DNA of 13,347 nucleotides, taken from NCBI GenBank assembly GCA_015143735.1, contig VKHC01000315.1, positions 1 to 13,347 on the forward strand, given 5' to 3'. The notes under the pieces were generated by a model. It ran no database searches and was not told the origin of the DNA. It worked only from the letters and a program-made list of their open reading frames with translations. Origin of the DNA: Synura sp. LO234KE (Eukaryota; Sar; Synurophyceae; Synurales; Mallomonadaceae). Shown here in pieces: positions 1-7,963 of this stretch. Numbering within the stretch: position 1 is the first letter of the stretch; the number at the start of each line of letters is the position of its first letter. Made by a program: the position numbers and the translations under genes.

Positions 1-2
1 CG

Positions 3-1193
3 CATGGCACCTTCGCATTTGGGAGCACTGCTGAAGCTGCGAAACCTCCGGAAATGCATCATACGCAAGTTCCTTGCCTCAATCCACACTACCTTTTTGG
101 TGTTGGTGGAAACGCAGAACGTCCCACTGAGTATGAGAAAGCTGCCAGTTTGGTGCGGGGCACGCAGCTGTCAATTGAAGATAATCTGCTGCGCCTCCAG
201 AGACAGCGGTCCAATACCTTGATAGCGCATCTGGAGGGATTGGGGAACGATGAAGAGCGATTTTGTCGTAATTCCCATATCTCGCTGGAAAGGCTTAATC
301 GGATCACCGTAATGGATAGAGGAGAACCAGAACTTTTGAAGAAACTCTTTGGTCTACTCCAAGTTAAAGATGTTACGCCGCTTCGTTTATCCCAGCAATA
401 TGCAGCCCAGGAACACCTTCCCGATAAAGTCTTTTACGTCCTAGGAGGCTGGCGATGCCGCTTCTTCTTTCGAGTGGCGGCGACAATCTTCGCTTTGCAA
501 GAGGACTGGCTAAGTGTGGAGATACGGATATGCCCAGCGTCTATGTTAACCCACGTGAGCCAAGTACATGCACCGCTCATCTTTACATCAACTTTCCCAA
601 CGACCGAAGCATGGCTCCCCCGCCTCCTCGCCATTGCTGTGGATGCTACGAAGCGCTCCCGCGGACTTTTAGGCTACTTTACCTTCGACGAACTGAATAG
701 TATCGAAGATATTTTAGAGGACATTGGAGAACCAGACCCATGGCCCTCGACCATCGACTTCTTGTGGTCGTACCTTCTGACCGCGGTGGACGAGGAGTGG
801 ATGAGCTTTGGGAACAAGCTCTCGGATCCTAAAGAACCCGCACCGGAGGACTCGGCACCATTGGTGACTCCGCCTCTCACTCATACGACACAGTCGGCTT
901 TAGCGGAGAAACTGCATCACAGGGACTCTTTTGCATGCTTGGCCTCGCCCCTGACGTCGTTGCCTGGTGAGGCAGAGGATTTAGGTAGTTTCTCAATTTT
1001 TAGCATCTCCTTCTTACCCCAGTGGTCCCGCTCTAAGTGGTGGTCTTCTTTTTTGCGAAGGATTTCTCATGACATTTCCCCTGGTCGTGTCAACGCGCGT
1101 AAAGCTCACTATTCACTCATAGGTCTGGACAGACTATTGGTACACCACAAAGTAAATAACTGTCCTCTATGTACCCGATGGCAAGTCCCGTGA
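3..1193 (+). CDS. Copy A of an unrecognised multicopy protein family, 5' partial, otherwise intact frame
   Basis: The frame is open from the left edge (codon at 3) to a TGA at 1191-1193, about 396 codons. The first in-frame ATG is at 54, but open sequence before it means the true start is probably outside. I do not recognise the family and assign no function. Counting from Met54, the blocks shared with the broken relatives are: G-G-N near 18-20, GNDEERFC near 64-71, LLKKLFGLLQV near 94-104, VLGGW-x(3)-FFFRV near 129-141, RICPAS near 158-163, and DIGEPDPW with FLW...V..EW near 223-249. After residue 255 it becomes Pro/Ser/Thr-rich. The last 70 residues are Trp/Arg-rich (PQWSRSKWW) and end near a CPLC pair. 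That tail has no clear match in the other copies, so the real end could be earlier. There is no obvious membrane segment. A frame this long, alongside decayed homologues, makes coding likely. Confidence 0.7.
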   Translation, partial: HGTFAFGSTAEAAKPPEMHHTQVPCLNPHYLFGVGGNAERPTEYEKAASLVRGTQLSIEDNLLRLQRQRSNTLIAHLEGLGNDEERFCRNSHISLERLNRITVMDRGEPELLKKLFGLLQVKDVTPLRLSQQYAAQEHLPDKVFYVLGGWRCRFFFRVAATIFALQEDWLSVEIRICPASMLTHVSQVHAPLIFTSTFPTTEAWLPRLLAIAVDATKRSRGLLGYFTFDELNSIEDILEDIGEPDPWPSTIDFLWSYLLTAVDEEWMSFGNKLSDPKEPAPEDSAPLVTPPLTHTTQSALAEKLHHRDSFACLASPLTSLPGEAEDLGSFSIFSISFLPQWSRSKWWSSFLRRISHDISPGRVNARKAHYSLIGLDRLLVHHKVNNCPLCTRWQVP

Positions 1194-1235
1194 CCGAGTG
1201 TGGGCAGGGGAAGGAGGCCAGATGCCCGAGGGCAA
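1178..1235 (+). repeat. Tail repeat, left copy (partner at 11835-11895)
   Basis: The sequence tggcaag[t/c]ccc[g/a]tgaccgagtg followed by a G-rich stretch occurs here and again near 11835, in the same orientation. The similarity extends loosely through a gcccgaggg / gcccgaaag segment. Here it spans the stop codon of copy A. It lies 3' of copy A, and the partner lies about 600 bp 3' of copy E. The type of element is unknown. Confidence 0.55.
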
Positions 1236-1282
1236 GGGAAATATTTCCCCCGGGCTGTCTTAGTATAACGATGTCCCCTACT

Positions 1283-1298
1283 AAAGCAAGGGGAATCT
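1283..1298 (+). repeat. Exact 16-mer repeat, left copy (partner at 3136-3151)
   Basis: The string aaagcaaggggaatct is identical at 1283-1298 and 3136-3151, both on the plus strand. It sits about 90 bp after the stop of copy A and about 190 bp after the last open frame of copy B. It may be a remnant of a shared 3' flank. Flanking bases are not clearly alignable by eye. Confidence 0.5.
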
Positions 1299-1353
1299 AG
1301 TTTTAAAAGCGTTTTGTGCGACAGGCAGTGCCAAATCATATCTGAGTATTTTA

Positions 1354-1539
1354 TTACTCAGCTTCTGAGCAGTTTTGCTTCAGAATTCGCCTAAAGGCCT
1401 CTAGATCGTCAACAATACCTACTAAGACTTCAAAAGCGCAGGCGACGCCGTTCCCGGATTCAGCGCACGGTGCAAGATGGAAAATTGCGACCAGCAAAAC
1501 AGTTTTCTCCAACCTATCCAGATAGTGTTCGACAAGAAG
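1354..1539 (-). pseudogene. Short coding relic with LEAFRRIL motif
   Basis: The minus-strand frame is open for 61 codons, from just after a TAG (1542-1540) to TAA at 1356-1354, with no internal ATG. The peptide looks protein-like: a hydrophobic stretch (TVLLVAIFHL), then SGNGV, then VDDLEAFRRILKQN. A second minus-strand sequence at about 8726-8810 is clearly similar at DNA level and also encodes LEAFR followed by a hydrophobic pair and Leu. That suggests a coding sequence present in two places rather than a chance frame. It lies between copies A and B, antisense to them, and overlaps a 7-bp-stem hairpin (1342-1361) at its stop. It is probably the C-terminal end of a broken gene. The function is unknown and I could not match it to a known family. 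Confidence 0.4.
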
Positions 1540-1696
1540 CTAAAAATCCAAGGGAATTCCTTAAATCAATGAAGGTGATCCGGGCCATCAATCTTGACAG
1601 AAATAAAATTTTAAGTTTTTCTGAACAACCATCGTCTCCAAACATGAATTTTGGTAAAGCCAATTTTGCGCAACAATTTAGATTTGGAGAACACAA

Positions 1697-2947
1697 ATGA
1701 TATCAACTCCAGGCCTAAACTCGTTGCAAAATTGCTTTGGCGACAACTTTCCAACATTTCACTCGCCAACTTCTTATTTTCTAGGCTTTCAGTTCGGTAA
1801 CAGCATTTCTGCAGATTTGGGGTGACTTAGTGCATTCGGTCATCGTTGAATCCGAGCTATTCTGAAGCAGCAGGTAGCGAATTGGAGTCACTTATGATTC
1901 CGGTCTTGACAAAAATTCACTGTCATGGAGAGTACACATCTGTTACTTTGGACACGCGGAGGCAACTGTTATTACTTTGGGCACGCTGAGGCTACTTTCT
2001 GCATAAATCAGAGTCTTCGTCCTGAAGTATTAGTCAAGACATGGAGCGCCCCTAGTCTAGAGGACTTAATTGAGAACATCGGATTGGTGTTGCTCATTTT
2101 TGATCTCGCTCTCATCGGGATAGCTCATCATTTTGAACAGCAGCGCTACACGCTGCGCGACGCGTATTATTGTGAAGGGAGGATGGCTCTTTAGCCTCCT
2201 CTTCGAAATAAGGGCTCCATTGGGGGACAAATCATTCTCGACGCGCTTTCTGGAGCTTGAACTTCGCATATGTTCGGCATCTCTTCTTGAGGCAACTCAA
2301 TGCGCCGCTCTTCCCACGATCTTTGAGAAAGCCACGATCGGAATCGCCTCGCAACACTTGGACTTGCATCAAATTTGCGTCGTGATGCGAACGACGGCGG
2401 TCGCTCCTTCCGAGGTGCACTCGGGTGCCTCTCCCGACGCGATTACATTGGGAGCGTTGGTCCCGTTCCTTGGTATACTGCTTTCAACCCGCTCTGGTTC
2501 AAGATTATCGAAGCGGTGGCATCCTTATGGACTGACACCAAGCTGTATCCATCTCGGCTCACGGATCCCGCACCTTACACCTTCCCTCTTTGCGTCGTAC
2601 CCCTAATGGCTCCAATTCACGTCCCCTTTCTCCCACGGCGGGAACCAAGCTCATCACGAGCTGTCCCGGTGCTGGCTAGGAGCACTTCCGATTTGCTTTC
2701 CTGGCTCTCATCTGTTATAGCCGATGGCGCTAGGCGGGGAATACGTGGCTTAGTAGGAGCGGTAGCTGCTTGTGGGAGCTCACATGTCGCAGGTTATATG
2801 CGGCGATCTTTGTTTTACCTCACTTGCAAGCCTGAGTCTAATTATTTCATTTATGCACGGTCTACCCTGCTCGCTTTGTCCCTCACTGTCACCACGTACC
2901 GCGGTAGAGGGTGGTACGTCACGTGTCCCCTTTCACCTCCTCGTTAG
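1697..2947 (+). pseudogene. Copy B of the unrecognised family, frame-disrupted
   Basis: Blocks homologous to copy A appear in the same order but in changing frames. A possible N-terminal FLGFQFGN segment lies near 1780-1800 and is followed by in-frame stops. A frame with LSWRVHICYFGHAEAT runs to about 1967. The next frame repeats YFGHAEAT and continues FC...RPEVLVKTWSAPSLEDL to about 2170. A third frame holds VKGGW (2172-2186) and RICSAS (2265-2282). From about 2400 a further frame holds VPW (2465-2473), NPLW (2486-2497) and EAVASLW, then a Pro/Ser-rich tail to a TAG at 2945-2947. From LEDL to GGW the spacing equals that of copy A (about 41 residues). At least three frame changes and several stops mark it as a pseudogene. 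Introns could explain at most some of them. It lies in tandem with copy A. Confidence 0.65.
1943..2000 (+). repeat. 29-bp tandem duplication inside copy B
   Basis: Units 1943-1971 and 1972-2000 are adjacent and match at 24 of 29 positions by eye. Both begin ttactttgg and carry cacgc-gagg. Each can encode YFGHAEAT, the copy B form of the conserved G-x-x-E block, but in different frames because 29 is not a multiple of 3. Upstream similarity to the family is in the frame of the first unit, and downstream similarity is in the frame of the second. The duplication therefore explains this frame change directly. Confidence 0.8.
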
Positions 2948-2949
2948 GG

Positions 2950-3214
2950 ACATTGTAGCGTTCTGACCTACCAAGCGCTACACCCACCTGGGGCTCTCTA
3001 ATCGGTCACGGAGTTTGATAGTTGGTTTATAGGGAGTGGCTCTCTAGTTGGGGGGTGCGGGCTCTGTTCTCATTTTGATCGGTCATTACTATGACTTCTC
3101 TACTACCCGCTCTAATGAACAATAAGATTTTCGAGAAAGCAAGGGGAATCTCAACCCGTGCAGACGCATCCCAGGGCGGAGAGAGGCGCATCGGGATGGT
3201 GTAGTGAGCGCAAT
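2950..3214. other. Unassigned spacer between copies B and C
   Basis: No open frame with family similarity was found. The stretch contains a short ggctctcta direct repeat (2992-3000 and 3039-3047) and the right copy of the 16-mer at 3136-3151. No promoter or terminator could be supported. Confidence 0.4.
3136..3151 (+). repeat. Exact 16-mer repeat, right copy
   Basis: Identical to 1283-1298 in the same orientation. See that entry. It lies between the convergent 3' ends of copies B and C. Confidence 0.5.
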
Positions 3215-3285
3215 CTACATAAGAATAAAGAGAAGCAACAAGATGTGCGACGACGAAATAAGCAAGTGCTGGGTAGAAAACTTAC
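3215..3285 (-). other. Intron-like segment downstream of copy C
   Basis: On the minus strand a GTAAGT donor at 3285-3280 is followed 71 nt later by a TATGTAG acceptor ending at 3215, with a T-rich tract before the acceptor. Size and boundaries fit a short fungal-type intron. It lies just beyond the Pro/Ala-rich tail of copy C, so the ancestral gene may have had a last short exon 3' of it. No clear branch site was seen and there is no matching intron in copy A, so this is tentative. Confidence 0.3.
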
Positions 3286-3346
3286 CGGAGCATGAAATGC
3301 GGGAAGTTCGTAAGGGTGACGGTTGCTGCTGAGGATAGCCTACTTT

Positions 3347-4474
3347 TCAAAAGCGAAAGAGTGCGTCTGCAAGAAACCGGGTGCCACCGGCGATAGCTGG
3401 GAAAGCGTTGCAGGCGGAGCTTGAGAGCCGGCGATATTCCATTGGCCCCCCATCGCCTGTTACACACACGTCAGAGCTGGGCATGCTAGCAGAGGCAAGA
3501 GGCGGATACAGTGGCGCCGGACGGAGTTCCTGTACACACGGGGCAGCCAGCGGAGGTGGGGCTGCCATTGCACCAGGTAGGCAGGCAAGCGGGAGGCGCT
3601 CCTCGTCCGGGTGCATGAGGCCTCCCTGAGTCCAGGGCTAGCCATGCCTCCTCCACACGGGATACAAGTTGTTCGGTCCACAAGGGGTTGATTAGGTCAC
3701 CCCATGGCACTTGACCATCATATGGCTGAAAGATGTTGTCAAGGAGATCCATTTGATCCAGCCACCCGCTGAAGCACTGCACGTTGATCTGCCGCAATGT
3801 TGCAGTGCGCAGCAAGAAGTTAGTCTTCTTGCCCTGTGTAACCTCCAGTGTGGAATGATTGGAAATTGAGATGAAGCATGGTGGTGCGGACATGCTCCTC
3901 CAGAGACTCGGGGCACATGCGGACGCCTAGGCTGAAGAAGTCGTCCTTGAGCTCGAACCTGGCGGAGGTGACCTCAAAGACGAAACTGCTAAGCCACCCA
4001 CCTAGGAACTTGTCACAAACTAGGTGACCTTTGAAGAGTTATTGTGTTGGGGCTCAAACTGCTGGGAGCCCAAGTGGTCCTACTCCTGAGACCTGCAAGG
4101 ACCGGAGAATCATTTCGAAAAGCTCTCCTTTCTTCAGGGAGCTCCAAGTCTGCTGAAGCACCCGCTGGGAGTTGAGACGCAGGCGGCAGTATGTGCGCTC
4201 ATCGTCCCCAATGTTCACACATGAGCTGAGCGGACCAGACGAGACGGGGCTTTAGCTTTTCCGCCGCGATGAGTCGGTTATGCTCCGAGATGGATGTCAT
4301 GTTCTTAACATGAGCATTCTCGTCCCAGGGGTGTTGCAGCATCTGCGCTGCATAGTGTACCTGTACTGCATTTCCTTTAGCTAGCGGGCTGCTACACTGC
4401 CTATACTGCTCTATACTTTCACTTCTGTATTTTATTCGACTGATCAGTAGTTGGCGTATCTCCGCCAGCGGGAT
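3347..4474 (-). pseudogene. Copy C of the unrecognised family, inverted and broken
   Basis: Read on the minus strand, an open stretch begins after a TAG (4477-4475). It contains a GNAVQ segment and an ATG at 4342-4340, and ends at TGA 4201-4199. The conserved DDERTYC (4206-4186) is in the next frame, shifted by one at a run of four Gs. That frame continues through SQRVLQQTWSS, two stop codons, KFLGGW-x(3)-FVFEV (3994-4002 for GGW) and RMCPES (about 3921-3904). It stops after GGYTGQED. A third frame, 3893-3486, then gives MDLLDNIFQP, VPW (3710-3702), NPLW (3689-3678) and RVEEAW. A Pro/Ala-rich stretch follows in another frame to TGA at 3349-3347. Similarity to copies A and B is in order along the whole length. 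Frameshifts plus nonsense codons make it a pseudogene. The 3' end is uncertain. Confidence 0.7.
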
Positions 4475-4600
4475 CTATCCGTAATCTACGGTTGGGTTGT
4501 AGTTAGTTGCTTACACTTCATCTAACTTCATTCTTACTTCTTACACTAGTAGCATAGTTCTAATGTGACATTATTCTACATTCTACTTCTACATATCTTT
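4328..4600 (-). repeat. 5' block of copy C, inverted partner of 12600-12867
   Basis: Read on the minus strand, this block matches plus-strand 12600-12867. The best parts are gattacggatag with ggagatac shortly after (roughly 80% identity over about 56 positions by eye), and the terminal stretch tatgcag...gatgctgcaacacccc (4354-4328). The similarity stops abruptly after acacccc. Upstream of it on the minus strand lie GTAAGA (near 4549), ACTAAC and GGATAG, which could be the donor, branch site and acceptor of an intron ending at 4475. If so, the block covers an intron and N-terminal codons of the family rather than a promoter. Confidence 0.6.
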
Positions 4601-5040
4601 CTACATTAGTTTACTCTATCTTTTACTCTTTCACCTGGCAGGGTATCTTCTCTGCCGGGAGATCTAAGCTATAATCTTCAGCGCGGGTTAGGCAGCTCTG
4701 GGTACACTAGTGGGATATCAGTGTATGTGCTGTTCTGTGGGTGCACGGGTGGTTTGCTTTCCCCAGTGCCGTCGGTACACACTCCGTGGGATGTCTACCG
4801 TTGACTCTTTTGTATGGTTTTGGGGCGGGGAGTTTAGCTGGTGCGCTACGGTGCTCGTGAGACACTGCACTTCGTACTACCTTATTCTACCCGTATACTA
4901 CATTTGTACTTTTTCTATTCATCTATCTAGCTGAGATATACTTCTATACTAGCTTTACTCTATTTTGAAACTGCTCTTGGTACTTCTAGTGACTTTTTCT
5001 ATACTAGTAGTTGAAATAGCTTTTTAGGTAGCTTCACCTA
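4475..5040. other. Pyrimidine-skewed gene-free stretch 5' of copy C
   Basis: The plus strand is dominated by degenerate ttctac / tatact / actagt strings, especially 4540-4640 and 4880-5010. A less biased G-rich island lies between, at about 4690-4870. No convincing coding frame was seen. On the minus strand this is the purine-rich region upstream of copy C and may be its decayed promoter or 5' region. There is no perfect short tandem repeat. Confidence 0.4.
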
Positions 5041-7000
5041 TAAGATTGCGCAAGGGAGGATATTTATGATTACGTATGTATGTGCAAGAGCAGGGTGTGG
5101 CGCAACATATAGAATGCAGTGTGTGACGTTTTCGACATGGGATGACATATACTTGTGGCGCGGGTTGGGAAATCACGTTTTCATGACGTGTGAGTGATGT
5201 CAGCAAATCGGGAGTGTCAAGCGAAAGCTAGGGGGCAGGTATACACGACAAGGAGAGACTACAGGCATGTTTGGGGAGCTTCAAGGGAGGTCTACTGACG
5301 TCGCTGATGTGTCAGAACGTGCGCACGAGGGCTACGAGAAGTTACCTTACACCGAAGGTACCTAGCGGCGAGGGGTATATACCGGCCTACGTCAGGAGCG
5401 TTCCTGTGCGTCCTGATGCGGTGTTGAGGTTATATGTACGTTAGGGGGTTGATATGTGACCTGTTGGAGGTGCGTGTGTGCTTGGCGTCTATGGAGGGAG
5501 CGTCCGGCAGCAGCAGCTTGACGTGCCTTGGAGGGGCAAAAGGCCAAAGGCAGGAAATAGTCCAAGAAGGTAAATACAGCAGGACGGAGGACAATTTTAA
5601 GCATAAATCAGTTATTGGAGCATGTCTAAGGATGGCAAATGGAATTACCTGGAAAGTTTGACGGCTGGGGCGAGATATGAACTTCGCAAATATTGTGGCT
5701 AAAAAGTAGGTGCAAGTACGAAGTATTCGGAGCATTTCTAGCGGGATAAAAGTATTGTAGCTTAAGTTTTGCTTACGACTGTCTTGGAATCTCAAAGAAT
5801 TACTTACTTTGGAGCCTTATACGTCAAGATCCACTTATGGGGGACTTTCGTCAGCTGAATTTTCCGAGTTTTTCTATGAAGCGAATTGCAATATAATATT
5901 TTGAGAAATTAAGTGTTAGGGCATTTAAATGTTATACCTGCAATAGATTCTGCTATCTTGTTGTATTTCTCAAGTTCTAAAAATTGGATTTTGCTTGAAT
6001 TTGCTGTTTGATATTTTGAGATCTTTGGATTATAAAAGATCAGAATTTCTGTGAAGGGGGGTTAGCGTTAATTTTACTTGACCTATTGATTTACCGTCTG
6101 TCTCTGCTTATTTCTTGAGATGAATGGTTTTTGCTATTTATTTGACATTATGAAATTGTGTCGAATTTCAACGTTTTTCGCGTTGGGGTGACCGCACGTC
6201 TGTGGATATGCCACGGGCTTACGTAATTATTAAGTTGACTTTTTGCGAACGAAATCTTTGGCACTGAGCCTTAATGCGTCTGTTTCTGGTTAAGAACTGC
6301 GTTTCTAGCCTTTGCAACTAACTCTAGTGGCCTGCACTTAGAAGTAGTTGCAACCTCAGATATTTGTTTCTGAGTAAGTAGTCGCAGCGAGGTTTTAGCG
6401 TCAGGTGTACGTCGTAAGTCGACCAAGTAGTGAGTTAAAAGTCCTACCAAAGCTCTTTCATATCCCTACGGTCTTGGAAAAGCAGCTGCGGCATAGGGGC
6501 GGCTATACTTGGCATCCTCAGCAGCTCCCTAGACGCGTGGATCACGATTATAGTCCAATTCGGATGTTTATCCTATGCCGCACTGATGTGATGACTTATT
6601 TCCGGTCTGTGCCGAGATTCTTGAGCAGCCGCGTGGGCATTGCGCGGCCACTTGTTGTAATCAAGTAAAATACTACTGTACGTGACCAAGTTGTCAGAGA
6701 TGTTGCATATAATTTTTTCCAGAGAATTCTGACAGCCTGGGGTCGCTTGATCAAACCCTGATTCGAGGTAGCCTCCAGGACGCTCGTCTGCACATACTCC
6801 TGATATACAGCGTCAACTGCAGGGCTAGTGGAAAGAATTTCATGGGAACAAGCATAGGATTCAAAGATTGAAGACTCAAACCATTTGCAGAAGAATTGAT
6901 TTGATTCCGACCCTCAATGTCGCCCTGCTGGAGAAAATCCTGGTTCGAAGTAAAATCTAAAACTCTCTTCAAATACGCCTGACACGCAGCTTTATTTCCG
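5041..7000. other. Region without a supported gene, G-rich then AT-rich
   Basis: Sequence from 5041 to about 5640 is G-rich on the plus strand. It contains an imperfect hairpin (gttacctt-acaccg-aaggtacc near 5341) and the palindromic ggtatatacc near 5375. From about 5650 it turns AT-rich. Open frames here, including one of 121 codons on the minus strand at 5430-5795 and one of 87 codons at 6405-6668, show no motif or family similarity I would defend. No RNA gene was seen. Confidence 0.35.
6752..6985. repeat. Possible degenerate direct repeat, about 177 bp apart
   Basis: Segments beginning near 6757 (ccctgattcgaggta) and 6934 (tcctggttcgaagta) resemble each other over about 35-55 bp, roughly 65% by eye, in the same orientation. 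On the minus strand both read TSNQ within similar peptides (VLEATSNQ and VLDFTSNQ). This may be an old tandem duplication just upstream of copy D. The B-box-like ggttcga is noted, but no tRNA fold is evident. Confidence 0.25.
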
Positions 7001-7420
7001 TATTATGGGGCAGGAAACGATGCCGTGGGAGCATGCAAATTCGCAGAGGCTCCAAACTTGAATAGATTGAAGCAGGATCGCTCGCCCCACTGGCAAACAT
7101 TTTTGATTTCTGCGCGATCAGGACTAAGCACGCTAGACGCACGAGGTCCTGCCATAAAATTCTTGATTTGGGGACACTCCGAGGTGAAAATTGGGCTCAC
7201 AATCAAGATTTACACTGATTTTGGGCTCTGTTAATTTTGTAGATAAATTAAATATTTTGTTTCTGGCAGGATTCAGCGTTGGTTCCGCCCATTAGAGGCC
7301 GTTTGGAAGACTTGCCTTCATCAGCTGGAGGCTTAACCAATTTCGTGCAGTTCGGTTGTTGGGTTTGATTTCGATTTGACGCTGTCGATATTCGAAACTT
7401 TCCAAGTCCGAGTCGTCGGC
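7001..7420 (+). pseudogene. Copy D, decayed relative of the unrecognised family (tentative)
   Basis: One frame (open to 7232) reads YYGAGNDAVGA at 7001-7033 and, about 52 residues later, FLIWGHSEVKI (TGG at 7169-7171). This matches in order and spacing the GN block and the W/F-G-H-x-E block of copies A-C. The DNA around ggacac-c-gagg is also similar to the copy B unit at 1943-1971. Further on, FGCWV, a stop, then FRFDAV (7351-7380) resembles the GGW-x(3)-F-x-F-x-V block, closer than in copy A by about 12 residues. Later blocks were not found; the sequence beyond is AT-rich. It is more degraded than B and C and the call rests on short motifs. Confidence 0.4.
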
Positions 7421-7449
7421 ATACGAAATTTTAGCTATAATTAACCTCG

Positions 7450-7963
7450 GCATACCTTATTTGCAAATTCTGAGTCAAAACCTCTCTACATCTCTGAACT
7501 GAGGTAGAAGAAATCTACTATGATGTGGATCGGGACGAAAACCGTCACTCGTTTTTAAATAACTACTAGCTGATCTACTTATATTATGCTCTGCCCTATG
7601 TGCACATACTTGCGTAAGAACGCTACTCAAAAACTTCCCTTTCTAGTATATTGCTTCTTTATAGCATCAACCAAACTTACAAAAATATCATATTGAAGAT
7701 ATTTATTACACCAGTTGATGAAAAAATCAATCACTAAAACAAAAAATAACGATCTATTTGGTTTAAGTCATCTACACTTTCGTCTTCTTAAATTTCTTCA
7801 GCATCGAGGACCTTAAATTATTATATCCCTTCCCGTTACATCTAAAGGCAAGGAACGAAGACATATTTGAAAAAATATATCTGGTTGATTGATAGCACCT
7901 AAGTTTGTATCATTGTCATCAACTAGATTCTCATAGTTGTGATAATGATTATCTTGCAATTAG
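7450..7963. other. AT-rich stretch with no gene seen
   Basis: Strongly AT-rich with many stops in all frames. No repeat, RNA gene or family motif could be supported. Confidence 0.4.

Noticed and set aside
1236-1249. Perfect 14-bp palindrome gggaaatatttccc
   Set aside because: About one palindrome of this length is expected by chance in a window this size, and nothing links it to a function.
4540-5010. Microsatellite or CRISPR-like array suggested by repeated ttctac and actagt strings
   Set aside because: The strings are irregular in length and spacing, with no constant repeat and no spacer pattern; it is compositional bias.
5341-5400. Small hairpin gttacctt...aaggtacc and palindrome ggtatatacc, possibly a promoter
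   Set aside because: No credible gene starts downstream, so a promoter call is not supported.
5430-5795. 121-codon minus-strand frame
   Set aside because: Composition is not protein-like in any recognisable way, it has no motif or family match, and a shorter frame on the opposite strand covers the same bases.
6405-6668. Plus-strand frame with GGYTW and a later C, compared with the GGW...RIC blocks
   Set aside because: The spacing of flanking blocks does not fit (about 20 residues short upstream) and no other family motif is present.
6934-6950. ggttcgaagta, resembling a tRNA B box
   Set aside because: No A box, acceptor stem or cloverleaf can be drawn around it.
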